From Enoplosus armatus (lineage: Eukaryota > Chordata > Actinopteri > Centrarchiformes > Enoplosidae), in contig NC_092197.1 in NCBI RefSeq assembly GCF_043641665.1, positions 17,490,148-17,554,147 of the forward strand: a stretch of 64,000 bases of DNA, written 5' to 3'. The position numbers and the translations under genes are program-made. The notes under the pieces were generated by a model that worked only from the letters and a program-made list of their open reading frames with translations, was not told the DNA's origin and did not search any database. Numbering within the stretch: the stretch's first letter is position 1; each line of letters opens with the position of its first letter. Shown one piece after another: positions 12,101-27,100 of the stretch.

Positions 12101-15100
12101 AAAATATTTAATACCATAAAATTGAGATGCATGGTGGATGTGAGTTTTAATTAATGAATATCTTTCTGTGATGAAGCCATAATAGTCATATGGCCAAGGG
12201 GCTTCATGGCTAGTTTTGGGGACATATTTAATGACTGCATCTGCTGTTACCTTCCTCCTATACCTTACCTGGACCTTTAACAAAAAGGATGTTTCTAAAG
12301 GAACTGTAAGCCCTGAATAGTTACCGTATTGTCACACCTTTAACAGAACAGCACATGTTTAAAAGTTGTACTCTTTGACAAATGTTTCCCACAGGCTCTG
12401 TCTACTTTCCAGAGCTCTTATTACATTTTCTTTTATTCCCTCTGAGAATAAAGTATAGAAACAATATTCTGAAAAACTTTCCCCGCAAAATGTAGAATCT
12501 CACTCAGGTTGTCCATTTGTTCCTTTTGTTGACAGGATTATTTTCAACCATGACGAGTGTGGCTTTCAATGCATTCAGTGATGTGGACACAAAAGCATTT
12601 AGTTTACCATAATATTTAGTGTTCAAGCCAGTAGCTGATGAGTTCACCTTTTTAAAACTGTATAACTTTACTCTATGACAGATTGATGGATTTTACCACA
12701 GCAGTGAGCAAAAAGTGTGTCCAATGTCACTGCAGGGAGGACTGTGCACAAGGAGTGAACTTCAGAAAAACAGTCCCACTTCCATTACTGAAAGTAACTC
12801 TTTCCATACAAGAGAGATTTTCTTATTCCCAAATCTAACCAACCAAAAGAGGAGGACTGATTTAAAGGGTGCAGAAACGTTGACGAGTTTCAAAAAGAAA
12901 GTTTGACCTTTCAGATTCATATACAACTTCACCGAAGCAGAGGAGTATGTATGAGAAAAAAAAGGTGTGTCATGAGGTTTGTGTGTGCATGTACCTGCAT
13001 TTCTCTGCTACAAGTGTGTGTTTAAGGACACTTAATATATCAACTCTGCTGGGTGAAAAATGTGCTAACTTTATGTTACTTCTTACCATTGTATTTTGGG
13101 TTTTTGGTGTTTTTTGCTGTCTTGTTTCATTTTTGTTGTCATTGTCATTTCCTGTAAACTATGCTGACATTTTGGCCAGAAAAGACCATGAAAAATCCCT
13201 GATCTCAACAGACTATACTGGTAAAATAAAAGTCAAAACAAAAATAAAAAACATGACAACCTTTTATTATACAGCATTTCAACCTGTAGCAGGTTCTGTG
13301 ACACATCTGCTACACAGTAAATGAAAATGAAATTACCGTTGCGACAATGGTCATGTATAAGCAGGACATCTAAAAAAACATGCTTACTGGGAAGCTGTAG
13401 AGACGGCCAAACTTTGTCAAAAACCATCAGTGAGCACGCAAGTTTTTCTTCTTCACGGCCTAAAACTGCACAGTGGAACAGGTTGTAGCTTCGAATCGAG
13501 GGTGTAAGGACAGAGGGTGTCATATGCTGTACAGATTGTGAAGCCCCCTGAGGAAAATTTGTGATGTTGGGCTAAATAAATAAAATTGACTTGACTTGGC
13601 TGTAACATGTGGAGAAAACCGCTTTGCCATTGAGGATGTCACCTGACAGGCTGGAGGAAAGTGATTAGAGCAATCTATTTGTCCTCTATCAGGTGGATGT
13701 GCAATCTCACTGTGCCATTAGATTTGCCACCAGTGCCCCCAACAAAATCAATCACTGCGACCCGTTCGCCTCCATAACCCAGCAGTCCCTGCACACCTGC
13801 TGCACACTTCACTGGTTTACTTTTATTTACCCACCCCTCCTTGGTGTGACCCCATCATAGCTGCTGTCTTCATCAAATCCTCTGGACAATACTCAGTCCT
13901 ACTCTCATATACCCCTAACAGTTCCCAGGGTTTGAAAGATTTGAAATAAAAATAAACTACAGGCACTTACTGCAGGTCCTGGCTTCCCAACAGGCCCAGG
14001 TAAACCTCGTAAACCCGGCTCACCCTGGTGCAGAGGACAGAAGAGATTATCATCGCTATGTCTCACAGTCAATGTGGTCTACGAAAGTCTGTACATTGTC
14101 AAAAATGTCTGATATCAATTTCCTTATCTGATTGACATCATCATCATTTTGCCTTCTAAAAATGGCTTTTCACTCTCAGAACTCCACTGTTTAACATCCT
14201 CAACTGTTCCCATGTACAACAGCATGTTTGAAGCTCCCCTCCCATTCCTTTGTTCCACCAACAAAGCTCACCTTTGCGAGGCTTTAACATTCGAGATGGG
14301 TGAGAGAAAGATGACCTTACCCTTTGTCCTATGAACCCTGGAGACCCACGCATGCCCACGTTCCCCTGGATACCCTGATGGTAGAAAGAACAACAGATGG
14401 AAGAATGTCATTCATCATCAGCTAATGTCACACAGGCTCCTCAACACCACACAACATATGCCAGAAAATTGTAGGGATCCATATTGGTGACACACCTTAC
14501 AGACTGTGGGTAGGGCTCATTATGTTCTTTGTCTAAAATACCATAATCAATTTCTGTTTTGAGTATTAAAAGATGTGTATAAATCTGAATTGTATAGGAA
14601 TTTGGCTTTTAGGGAAATACACTCCTACTTCATTAGGTACACCTTTGCCCTCAGAACAGCCTGGATTCTTCGTGGCATGGATTCAACAAGGTGCTGACAT
14701 TATTCTTTAGAGATTATGCTCCATGTCAAAATGATAACAGTTGCTGCAGATTTGTCAGTCTCACATACAGGTGTACCTAATAATGTGGCCACTGAGTGTA
14801 TGCTTAATTGCTTTCTTGCCAAGAGATGAGGAGATGAGGAGATCGCTACCACTCTCATATATGTACGCTAAATATAAAGCTATATCTAGCTAAGCTTTGG
14901 CTGGTTCCAGCACGCGACCCTTAATTTTTACCACCTGCATGAGGCAGCTGAAACCGGACCTGGTGGTGGTTTAAACAAACGAGATATAACGTGTAAATAA
15001 GTGAGCTTTAGAGGTGTAGGCAGGTGTGTTTAACCCTTGGACGAAAGCAGCAGGCTAGCTGTTTCCCCTGGCTTTTAGTTTTATGCTAAGCTAAGCTAAC

Positions 15101-18100
15101 CACCTGATGACTATAGAGTCATATTTAGCATACAATGATCTGATCTAACTCTCGGCAAGAAGGCAAATGAAGAATATCATTTGTATGATAAATTATAGCT
15201 TTTTAATGACTCTCTAAGGACTCTGGTGCATAATCATAAATTCATCTACATTTGTTCCACAATATCCTCTTCCTTTTTTATTACCGGAAGAATTTTCTGA
15301 GCTGTGCTCTCTACAGGACATCATTTACTATATACTCAGTTAACAACGTCCTTTTCCAGCAGGAAAAAGAACAAATTGCATGTGTGTGTGAGGACATGAA
15401 AATCAATTAGACTCTATCCACTCCTTTTAGAATTTTCTTTTCTTTTTCTGGAGGAAAATGATGAGCCTAGGTACACTCATACTGGATATTGTTGTTGATT
15501 TCAACTGATTAACACGTACCGGTAAGAATCTGTGCTGTCTTAAAAGTGTCTTAATGTGCAATGATACAGTATACTATTCATGTACTGTATATTCTGAATA
15601 CATTATGAATATGCTGTGAAAAGGTCGTACAGGTGCATTCTCTGTAGAATCACTTACATACATGCCTACTAGGCCCTGAGGTCCCTCCATGCCTGGCTTC
15701 CCTGTGAAACCCTGAGAAAACACACGCGACACACATATCTACATAGCACATAATGACAAACTACACACATACAAAAGATACCTGTGTGTGTGTGTTGATG
15801 CAGTAGAGGTCATGACTGCTCTGTGCCTGTGGACTCACCTTGTCTCCTGGGGGTCCTGGTGATCCTGGAGGTCCTGCTTTCCCCGGTGGCCCCTGTCAGA
15901 TAAAAGTACTCTGTCACCAAAGGTCAAAATTACCAATCAATACCATCTGGTTATCTGTTCAGCCAATCAGATTTGCAGGGCAGCACAGACATTACATCAG
16001 CCCAAACACCATGTGGCACTTACTGACAACACTGACAGTGAAAACAAGGATGCTGCTGATCAAGTGTACATTCAAAGAAATCTCTGACATTTTTGGAAAC
16101 ATGCTTGTTTGCTGTCTTAACTGGAAGTTAGATTAGAAGATTGATATCACCACGATGTTTTAGCTCAGCTTAGTTTCTCAACTTTTGTTTCACAGGAAAT
16201 AGATTCTCAATCAACCCAACTGCTCTTTCTCGAGCTATATGCTTCAGAGGATTCGACAACTCAAACAAACTTCCTTCCTGGCTGCCTCGACTCTGAAAAA
16301 CTCGGTTTAAAACAGTAGTGACGTTCTTTAAGTCCTTTGTCTTCCAAATGACACAACCACGGAGTGAAAACAAAGCATACCGGAGAACCTGGTGGGCCGT
16401 CTGCTCCTCTGTCTCCAGCAATTCCTTGAAAGCCCTGGAAAAGTAGCAGAAGTAATCAAACATTTGCTAAGAAACAAGTGAAAAGAGACAGAACTGTATG
16501 AGAGAAGGCAAAGCTGACCAAATATATAAAAGCATAAATTTGCAACAAACTATCATTTATTTCTAGCAATTAACGGACTTACACTGAGCTGTTAAATTAT
16601 TGGTTTCAATTAGTTGAGTCATTATTTTGCTGATAGTTGCTCAATCTGCCTCTTAATTGTTTCTTGGCCATCTCATTTGATGGGATTCATGAGGCTACTC
16701 CCTAGATGTCAGTATGGATAATGTATTGATGATTAATTAATGTAAGACTCTTGAACAGGCTCCATTTATCTTTGTTAACTTCAGCAATCATTAATGTGGC
16801 GACTGTTAATTTGGTAATATAAAACGTGTTACTCAGCAGCAGTATATCTGGAGCTCTTCAGTAGTAAAGACAGATTTCTCAGAAACAGTCTCATTGTGCT
16901 TACTGGTTTACAGAAACCAGCACAATATGGCATCACATATAGGTGCAATGTTGAGGTGTCCACATATTTTGGGCCAAAGACTATATGTGTCTATACTATA
17001 TAGAATATGTGTGAGCATGTGTGTGATTCCTACACACACGTGCTTACATGAACTCTGGTCAGCCTCAGCCACTTTTAGTGAACACACCTGATATCTTTAA
17101 CTGGCTGGTAGCAATTTCTGTTCTGTCCTGTTAAAACTTCTTTTGGCAGTGTTTGTTGTGTCAGCCTGTGCATGAATCAATACAACCCTCCATATTTAAT
17201 CCTGGGCTTGTCTTGTAAAGGTGTAATAATGTGTTTTTATTCTGCTGAACCCTGCAGCTTGTGGCAGAGCGCCAGAAAAGCAGAGCTGGAGAGATGATGT
17301 CATACGCTGAATGGTGAGGTCATCCTGAGGCCAACAGTCTTACCGTTGGTCCTTTACTGCCAGCACTGCCAGCTACACCGGAGGGACCCTACAACAGACA
17401 CAGAGAACCAACAATGCAGTTATTAAACGGCAGGCGTTTTCACAGTGCAAAGAGTAAATATCATCACTTTAATTCATAAAATGATGAATTATCAAGTCAT
17501 TTAATCTTAAAGTTATAGTTCATCAGTTTGAGAAATATGCTAATTTACTATTTGCTATGAATACATCTGCTCATTAAATATGACGCTACAGCCACAAGAT
17601 GATTAGTACAGCTTTCTGTCTCTTGTCAACAAAGTCCATACATGTTTACAAATGATTGCAATATGTTATGGAAGTTAAGGCAACGAAAACCACTTGGTTG
17701 AGGTTAGGGAAATAATGTGGTCATGGTAAATAGTGAATATACTGTAAACAATAATTTTCAGCCTGAGTTGATATCATACTACGCTGGTGCTCTGCTGCCC
17801 TCTGCTCACATACACTTTGCAGCTTTCATGCCACAAGGTACGAAGAGCCTTGTGGCAGCCAGGTGGCAGAATGAGATGAGGGACTTGCTGAGGCATAAAT
17901 ACCTTTCTAAAAGGTTAAATACATCTGCAGGGGATTTATGTGCTGTACTATTTATTTGATCTGGCAACCTCAGGGGGAAGACAAGACTCTGGCGGATGTA
18001 CGAATTTAACGGAGTAGATACAACATGTTAATTATTGACATTTAAAGGTGCTGAGCCAGGCTAGCTGTTTCCCCCTGTTTCCAGTATTTGTGCTAAGCTA

Positions 18101-21100
18101 AGCTAACTGTCTCCTGGTTGTAGTATTGTAGTATCGATCTTCTCAGCTAGCCCCTTCAGCAAGAAAGCAATTGTCCCAAAATGTCAAATAATTTCTTTTT
18201 CATTAAAACTTTTTTTTTTTTTGTTTCTACACATTTTCTTAAAATCCAGACACTGTTTTGATACAAGTGGAACTACGGTGGAGAACTGAGTCCCCAATTT
18301 AGGACTGCAAATAACTTCTTATAGTTAAATGATGAATCCTTTAGTCAAATAAAATGACTGAGTTGCTCATCACAAGTTCCCAGAGGCCAGGGTGATGTCT
18401 TCAAAGTGCTTGTTCTGTCCAACCAACAGCACAAAATGATATAAAACAAAGAATAGTAGCACATCCTCACATCTGAGAAGCTAGAACCAGAGAATGTTTT
18501 GACATTTTTGATAAAAAACAAAATGACTTGAATTATTCAGCTATGATCAAAATCACTGCAATTAATGAAACAAAAGGCAAATCAATAAATTGACTAATTG
18601 TTAATTATGAAGATGGAATCATTTTGAAGTGTATCCCTCTATTGGCATTAAACAAACCTCACAGTCAAGTTAAGTGCTTTCTTTCACTATTGGACCAACT
18701 ACAGTAATGTATACATGAGACAGAGAGATACAGCATGAACTCTGCACCACTTACTGTACAACAGCTCACCACAGTGCTACTGTACTGTACTAAGACTGCC
18801 TCCTGCTGTCAAAACCAACAACTGCTACATAAGAGTAACCTCAACTCAACTTGGGAGTCCATTTGGACAGTTTGAGGACACTTCCATCTCAGCACAGTAT
18901 GTCACTCCTTTAATCTTAAATAAAATCTCGTATTCAGAGAAGCATTTCTCTTTAAAGAAGTGATGTGAGAAAATGTGCAGTGAGGTGTCACTTCCCTCTA
19001 CACTCATCACCTGTACCCTCTAAAAGACACAAAACTGGGACTAAAAATCAAGACGGGTAATGAGATGTGTGTGAAATAGGTCCACATAATTAAAAAAAAA
19101 AAAGAATTCACAGAATAATAAATGCTTGTACAATATGTGGCAGGAAGTAGAGGACACATAGACATAACACAAGAACACACAGCATTTACAGGTGATGGGA
19201 TTGAAATATGATAGAGAATGGGAACCTGTGTACCAGGCTTTCCTTCTGCTCCCTCTGGTCCAGGTGGCCCCATCACACCCTGGGAGGGATCAACCAAAAA
19301 CACACACACGCAAACTGTTCATCCTGTAGAACTCTTTCTGCAGTGTAAAACATCTAAACATTACTTGATAAAGCGGGTGGAAATAAAATCAGATATAAGC
19401 ATTTTGAACATATGCCCAGAGCTATAGATAATTCAGGGTCGACTATATTTCGAATCATTTCTGACAGGCTCTAAGTTTACCGAAGGGCCTGGCTGGCCAG
19501 CGTGACCCCTCTGTCCAGTCCGACCCTGGAGAAAAGAACAAAAGACGACGTCAATATCAAATACCTAATGGAGTGGGTTACAAAGCAGCTTTGTTAGGAA
19601 AATGAAAATAGATAGATAATGGACAGATGATGCCAGCTCCAATTTGGAAAAAAAAAAAAGGTTTCTATATTGTTCATATTAATCCATCATTTTAATGTTA
19701 TTGTAATACCTTGTTGCCTCTGGGTCCTGGTTTGCCGGTACGTCCGTCTGGTCCCCTGTTCCCCTTCAAGGAGGCTCAGATATTAGTGACTGTGGCTGAG
19801 CATCAATTTCCACTACAAGACTGCGTTTCATTTGTGTTACTTTGTGTGTTTGTATTCTTAAAACGAGTGAGAAAGCAGAAATGTCATGTGATATTTCTAT
19901 GTTATAGAGTCACAAAATGTTTATTGTTTAGATTTAGTTATTACTTATTTTATCGCCATCATCATTCAAGTCTCATTTGTTGTGTTCACAGACACATGTG
20001 CACGTGATGTGGACTCTGATACTGTCAGAGACTGTCACTGACACTACACTGCCTGGCCAGTAGGTGTCTCTATAAGAATGTGCATAGGGAGTCCAGTAAG
20101 GCTGTAAGTAGCGGAGTAGAGTCTGGTATGCTAAGCCATGTATGCTACCACTGTTAGCTGCTGCTGATAGTTAAGTAAAGTTCATTCAGTACGTTTGTCT
20201 CTTGTGCTTCACTCACCAACAGAACAACAGCCAGAAAACATTTTATATCCCTTTTCACTTCATTTTAAATTAACTATTTGACATGGATGACATGCTTCTA
20301 TTTTCCCCCTAGCCATTATGACTGTAACCACTTGGCCCCACGAATGACACACTTGAGAGATTAATGAATGTCAATACATCATGCACGTACTGCTAAAAAC
20401 TGTTTGGAGACACCTATCGTGCCTGGAGTCATTAGTCAAACTGTAAATTGTGGATTCATTTTTAATCATCAAAATCTCCTCTCGAGATTTTACCACGTGT
20501 CTGAAAGATAGACAAACAAAATGCAGCTTAAGCTTATTTTTTAACAACAGATTGAACCTTCAGCAGAGGGCTGAAAGTGAGTCCAGCTGTGAAGTGTGAG
20601 TCCAATTAAAAGTTGAGTTTCACAGAGACATATTCACTTGCATGCTGGCTTGCAAGGCTTTATTACTTTTCTCATGTTTTAATTTCAAACACTAAATATT
20701 CCTGTGCAATGGCCGTGTGCAGAAACAGTCGGGAGCGTGTTAAAGTTATGTTATTGCAGTCATTCACTTCACAATATTGGATTGTTATATTCACATGCAG
20801 GAGGCCACTGGAAGCTCTAATGTTTCCCAGTTAAATGTGACGTGTGGACCAACATATGAAGTCATCCGACATTTCTTGGTGTTCAGGAGCACAAATCATC
20901 ACTGACCTTTAACCCACGGCCGCCCTGTTTTCCCTGAGGACCAGTTTCTCCATTTGTGCCCTGAATGAAGAAATATAAAATCAGTCAAGCGTATCGCCTT
21001 TTTCACCGACACCAGGCAGCTTCTTTCTCCCCGTTAAAATAATATGCAATATAATATTATGCTGAAAATACTGTGCTGCATTGTGGGTTAAAAATCAGGC

Positions 21101-24100
21101 AATGGAGCTTATTTTGCTTGTTGTTTGTGTAAATCAACTTGTTATCGCTAAAAAGTGGCAAGTTATCGGAAAACATGTTTTACTTTTCTAAGCATGACCT
21201 TCTTGTTGTTTACTAGGTGTCAAAGTTCAATGCTGACCTTGGAAATAATTTTTTCATTGTACACAGCGACTCATGTAGATCAGTGTTAGATGAACGTTAA
21301 CCACCGTGCTGCACACTGTACCTCAGTGCCTGTGGGGCCAGGCTGGCCCTTGGTGCCAAGGAAACCTGGGAAGCCGGTGGGGCCCCTCTCTCCCTGAGGA
21401 CCCCTAATACCTGCTGCCCCTTGAATACCCTGAGATAAAATCAGAAAGAAACATTGTCTCATTCTAAAAAGGCAGAGACCTTTCTGAATCACACAGTACA
21501 TGAGACGTTAGAGGAATAGTGTTGCATTTTGGGAAACGTGCTTATTTGGTTTGTGGAGTTTTGTTGTCACCCTGAGGTTGCCGGGCGACCAGCAGAGAGA
21601 AGTGACTTTGCCTGGTCAAGACTTTAAAGAGAATTCAAGAAATTCACCAGTTTTCTCGTACCCTCTTTAGGTTCCAACAAAATTCACAAGTGGTCCAGAA
21701 CTGTCGTAAGAGTCACATACAGACAGTCTGCCTTTCTCCACAGGACAAAAACACGAACTTGGAATCATGTTGCCTTCATCTGAATGAATTTGGAGTTTAA
21801 ATATGATATTGATATAACCAAACTAAATCCAAACTGTTCTAATATTAGAACTAATAAGACTAATCTAACCACATGTTAAACCATTCCCTCTTTATGTGTC
21901 GCAGCAGCTGTTCTATTCATATTTTCTCATTGTTTCAAGTCCTTTGACTATAGTACCCGCTATAGTTTTTTGGCGATTTCCGAAATGCGACTAGAAGCTC
22001 TAAGGCGTTAAATTCTTCTTTTTGCTCTTTGGCAACATTTTTGAGATGATTTTTGAGTTTCATCTCAAAAATGAACTTTTAGCTTTGGACAGAGCCAGGC
22101 AAGCTTTTTCCGCATTTCCAGTCTTTGTGCTAAGCTAAGCTAAATGGCTGCTGGCTAGAGCTTCATATAGTATTTCTCTTACAGACATGAGCGTGGTATC
22201 AATCTTCTCATCTAACTCTCTAGAAAGTGAATAAGTATATTTCCCAAAATGTTGAGCTATTCCTTTAAGAAACTCTAGAGACTGTATCATTCTCTTCTTT
22301 CAGTGTTGAACAGAAAGTTCCCAGCACCTACTTTGTCGCCTTTAGGTCCTGGATCCCCCTTGTCCCCATCTGGTCCCCTTTTACCCTGTAAAAAAAATTG
22401 TCAAAGAGAGGTTCAGCCAATAATGTTTTACAGTAAATATGTTTGTAAATCTATAATAGACACCTACCGTTACCCCGGGAAAACCCATAGGACCCTGTCT
22501 CCCTGGTGCACCCTGTAAATAATGTAAAGATGGAAGATTAAAGAATAAATCTGTGGAACGAGTTACACTCCCGTAAAGCCCAGCAGAGAATTTGATTTGA
22601 TTTGACTTTATTGTCAAATTTTTCTGCCTTTGCCTTGCATCATAAGAATGAAGAGAAACACAGTGCTTCAGTGTCTCAAAGCATCACACCATGATCCATT
22701 GAGACACTACAACCAGTAGATGGCACTGCGAGGCTGCAGGACAGCATGCTGTCTACCTACAGGGTTCTTGTCGAGATCAATGAACACATATATTTACGGT
22801 CTGTCTGTGTGAACTGCAAAGTATACAGGCTGCTGTGGTGATAGACGTTGCAGCATCACTCTCAAAACCCTCCAGACAGCTGGGACTGAATCCAACACTA
22901 CCCACTGCAACACTCCTCCAGACATCTAGTCTGCTCTTACAGTGTGTAGCTACATGTGTTTGACTGTAAAGTAATGATGTAATGCCCTGGAGAATATGTT
23001 CAAGCGCAACTCACCATGGGCCCCTCAAAACCGGGATCCCCCCGGGCACCAATGGGCCCCACAGGCCCCTGATATGAAAACAAAAGGAAAAGAAACATCA
23101 CAGAAGGGAAAACAAAGGATTAGATACTGTATTCTCTTTTCTTAGACGGTCAAACATTCACTATCATCTGTCGCTACATGTTGATACATGCTACTAGATA
23201 CTTTGGACTGTTAACCTTACCAAAGTGGCCTAAACCAGTGGTGCTCAAACCTTTTGTCATGCTCATCTTTCGGAAGCAGAATGAAATTTCGAGCCACCTC
23301 CCCGTTTCCCTTTTAGATTTTATCAACCATTTATAACATTGTGGAAATCAGCAACAAAATGAGCCTCAGCGAATATCATATAAGTGAAAAAACCTGTTCA
23401 TGATGAAAATTAAACTGATCTTTTAATTACTTAGTACCTTGTCTCTTTTATGCAGCGTAAAAGAGACACGGCTTTACAACAATGCCACTGAACTTGAGAG
23501 CAAGATAAATTACATGTTTTCTTGATGAGCACCGCCTGTTTTTCTTTTTTCCCCCCAAAAGTCTGTCCATTGTACTTAACATTACATTTTGCTGTCTGAA
23601 TAAATCTTTGCTAATCTGACAGCTGCTAGCATTAAATGCACTTTTGTTTAACTGTCCCAACATTTATTGAACTTTAGTTCCACTTTGCATTTTTCCTTCA
23701 GTCATGCATGGGGCCGTACCTCAAATATAAACCACCAAAATACCAATTTTTCTTTTTCACAACTGAAATAAACTGGCTTAAAGTGGTAAACCAGGACACT
23801 TCCCACTAGAGGTTCCAGGACCCAAACCCTGAGATGGGATGTTTGGATTCACGGACCTGACATACAGCAGAGATCATGGATCTAAAATGTATTCCCCTAC
23901 CACAGGTCAACTGTTTTGATTCCTGGTCTGTATTTCATAAACATAAATAATTAGTGTACATCAGAAAAGCAGTCGGAGACAAGTTTACTTAGTTGATACA
24001 GTTCAACCATGACCTCATGGTTAAGAGTACCTGGTGCCGTTCAGTTCAAGTTCGTTCATCATTTTTAAGATTCGGTTTAGAAAACAAAAGAAGAAAAAAA

Positions 24101-27100
24101 GGGGACAAGATTAAGTTGACAAGAACAAACTTACAGGATCTCCTTTAGGTCCAGGAGCACCGATCAGTCCTGGATGTCCCTGTTAAAATGCACAGATTGA
24201 CTTTAACCTCCTGCACTTTACCGGCTGCAAAGTGAATGAAGCAGCAGCCCGACAAGTCAAACGTCTCCATTAACAGTCTTGCCTTGAACTGTACTCACTT
24301 GGGGTCCCCGGAGTCCTGGAGGTCCCATCTGTCCCTCTAAACCCGGAGGCCCCTGATAGAAAGAAAAGGAAGGTAACACATTTTATGCCAAACACAGCGT
24401 CTGAACATTTCCTGCAAGTTGAATAACTGCAGCATATATATAACCAAGCAAAACTTATACCTGTGGGCCTTTGGGACCAACACTGCCAGCAGGTCCCAGG
24501 TCCCCCTGAAAGAAATGATGAACGGTTCATGCACAAAATATTTGGGGTTTTGCAGTGTTGGTTGGACAAAACAAGCAATTTTTGGCACCTTGGCCCTTGG
24601 AAATTTTAAGGTGGAACATTTCACAGTCTAACAAATAATCGATTAAGTGAAACATTTAAGTAATGATTAGTTGCAGCCCTTAAAGGGGAAATCCACCTGT
24701 AACTTGCATATTACTGACATATAATACAATTGTCTTACCCTTGAGCCATTAACTCCTTGACTGCCAACTTGTCCTGTAAAACCTGGTGCGCCCTGTGATA
24801 CACACACAAACAAATGTACATATATTCAGAATTGACACTAACGGACAAACACTTTATCATCTAATCTGTCTGTGTGCTTACCGTCGTCCCGAGCAGACCT
24901 GGAGGGCCATCCAGTCCACTCTCCCCCTGGGAGAACAAGTTCATAACAGCATGAATGATACACCGTACTGGACATAGTTCAGAGTCTCTCACAATGAACG
25001 CAACCGTATGATCACTTTAAAAGGGATAATTCCTTAATCACTCACCCCTAATTTACTCTATTAACTATATTGAAGTTTGTATAAAAGCCAAATACAGACT
25101 GTAAACAGCAGGTCATTCTCAACCTCCAATTGGTACAGCAGCAATTTCCCCAAATTGCTCATGCTGCAATGTCCAGGTCTTCTATGGCCAAAAGATGACA
25201 CTGTGGTTTCAAAACTCTAATATTTCCTTTTTTCTCTTTCTATATTTACTTCAACATAGGCTTCAAAACAAGCTGTTTTAAATAAAAATGCTAAACATCG
25301 TACGTATTTTTTGAGGGTAAACCACAAAAAGAAGCCAAGCTCAATTGTTGGGAATGGGGCCGATGTACAGTATAAATACAGGAGCTAATTTATTCTTTTT
25401 TGTTGAACTAATCCTTTAAATGTCAACATCACCACGCGAAAGTAGAGTGAAGCAGTGAGAATAGTGTGAAAACCAAACAGTAGCTTTTAATGGTTGCAAC
25501 TAGAGTCGAATGGCACATCACTCACATCAGGCCCACGGGGCCCCTCTAGTCCGTAGCCCCCTCGTATCCCCTGAGGCCCCTGCAGAGAAGATTCAGGAGT
25601 TCAATGACAACTTAATAACAATATACCATTAAAATCCATAGAAAACACAGTATTCAAAGTGAGGATTAACAGATAACTTCCCACTGGTCAGAGTGCCTGT
25701 GCAAATACTAAGAGGCAGAGATTCTGATTTCTTGCCAAGAGGAATCAAAGTAAACCCGAGAATAGACCGAAGAGAAAGTGGCTCGCTGCTTGGAACTCAA
25801 AGTTCAAAGAGGGACTGGATTAGGGATTAAAATGGATTCAGAAGCGCATGTCTTTCTTTCACAAAAGCTGATTGTTTGTTTTGTCCCCCTCATGTTACAC
25901 CAGTCGGATGTATAAGACATGTATTACACAAAGACAGCTGTGACTCTCATTCTCACAGTTTTAAATTGACCCTGTAGATTGTACATGTCTGTATGTACAA
26001 GCATCTTAATGTCCCAGATAAAGGAGAAATGCTCCTGGCTTATGAACCTTCTACTCTCTTCCCCAGGGTTAAGAATACAATGTAAAATCCCTGCAGAAAT
26101 TGTTGGGTTTGTTGCACTTATAAAAAGGAACTAAACAGGGAGGGTGCAAGACACTCACTGGTGGTCCGACAGCACCCGGTGGGCCCGGTAAACCAGATGA
26201 GCCCTAAACAAAGAAAAAACATGGTCCAAGATCATTATATCATATATCACAATCTACTATTGTACTGTTCAAAAAGAGATGTCAGACCAAAAGAGATTAA
26301 TGTTGTGTAGCGTTGTGTGTCAGTCAGGTAAGGAAAAGCTTTTTGTTATTCAGGATGGCTGATAATTAAATTTCACTAATGAGTACCTTCTCACCAGGTT
26401 CACCAATTTCCCCTCTTGGACCATTGAGGCCAATGAGACCCTGGAGAGGGAGACAAAACATTCTTTCATCCTGTATACATGAGCGTCAATCAATTTCACA
26501 TAAGCAACATGTTTTAAAATGAAATATTATATGGACATTTTACAATCTGGAGAAATGTCCTCAAGCCACAAAGGCCTGATCAAATGTGGATTTAAAGCAG
26601 CAAAAGTCAATATTTTTATAATAAAAATGGATCACATGACAACTGGTCAAGGTAGCTCGTAGTAATGAACCCACAGAGAATTAACGTTGTCACTTGACTC
26701 TGTACTTATCCTCAGCTCAATAGAGCATTAAAGCATTTTTTATTAATTATCAAAATACATCAAATATTTTGTTTGTCAATTAGACTTTCTTATTCAGGCA
26801 AAGTTATTGTATGGCTGCTTGACAACATTTAAAATTTGAGAATTTTGTTAAAAAAAAAAGGGGTTTGTAGAAAAACTCCAAGGAAGGTATGGAAACAACG
26901 TGTCATTTTGTTATCGGTATCAAAGCTAATTGGTACTGGCAATACTATAAAAAAAAACTTGAAATGATTAGACCAATTAGTTTGAATAAAAGTGACATCT
27001 ACTCATATATAAAACGTAGCCACAAAAACATTCAGTAAATGACTGTGCTGAAATGTTAAAATACGGCAGAAAGATAACATTCATAAGCTGCAGCTTAAAC

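Larger units (their letters stand above)
17389..19225 (-). other. Intron 30 (1.84 kb), repeat-filled
   Basis: Left arm (17505-17600) and right arm (18050-18190) of the palindromic element, then the ttagttgcagccct-type repeat (18280-18620). No exon seen. Confidence 0.6.

Noticed and set aside
19226..19279. Upstream donor giving a 46-nt exon 30
   Set aside because: Breaks reading frame; the 54-nt exon with donor gttccc keeps both frame and family size.
20040..20220. LTR-like segment ending in a cttgtctcttg-type string
   Set aside because: No second LTR, primer-binding site or coding remnant found; left as unclassified intron.
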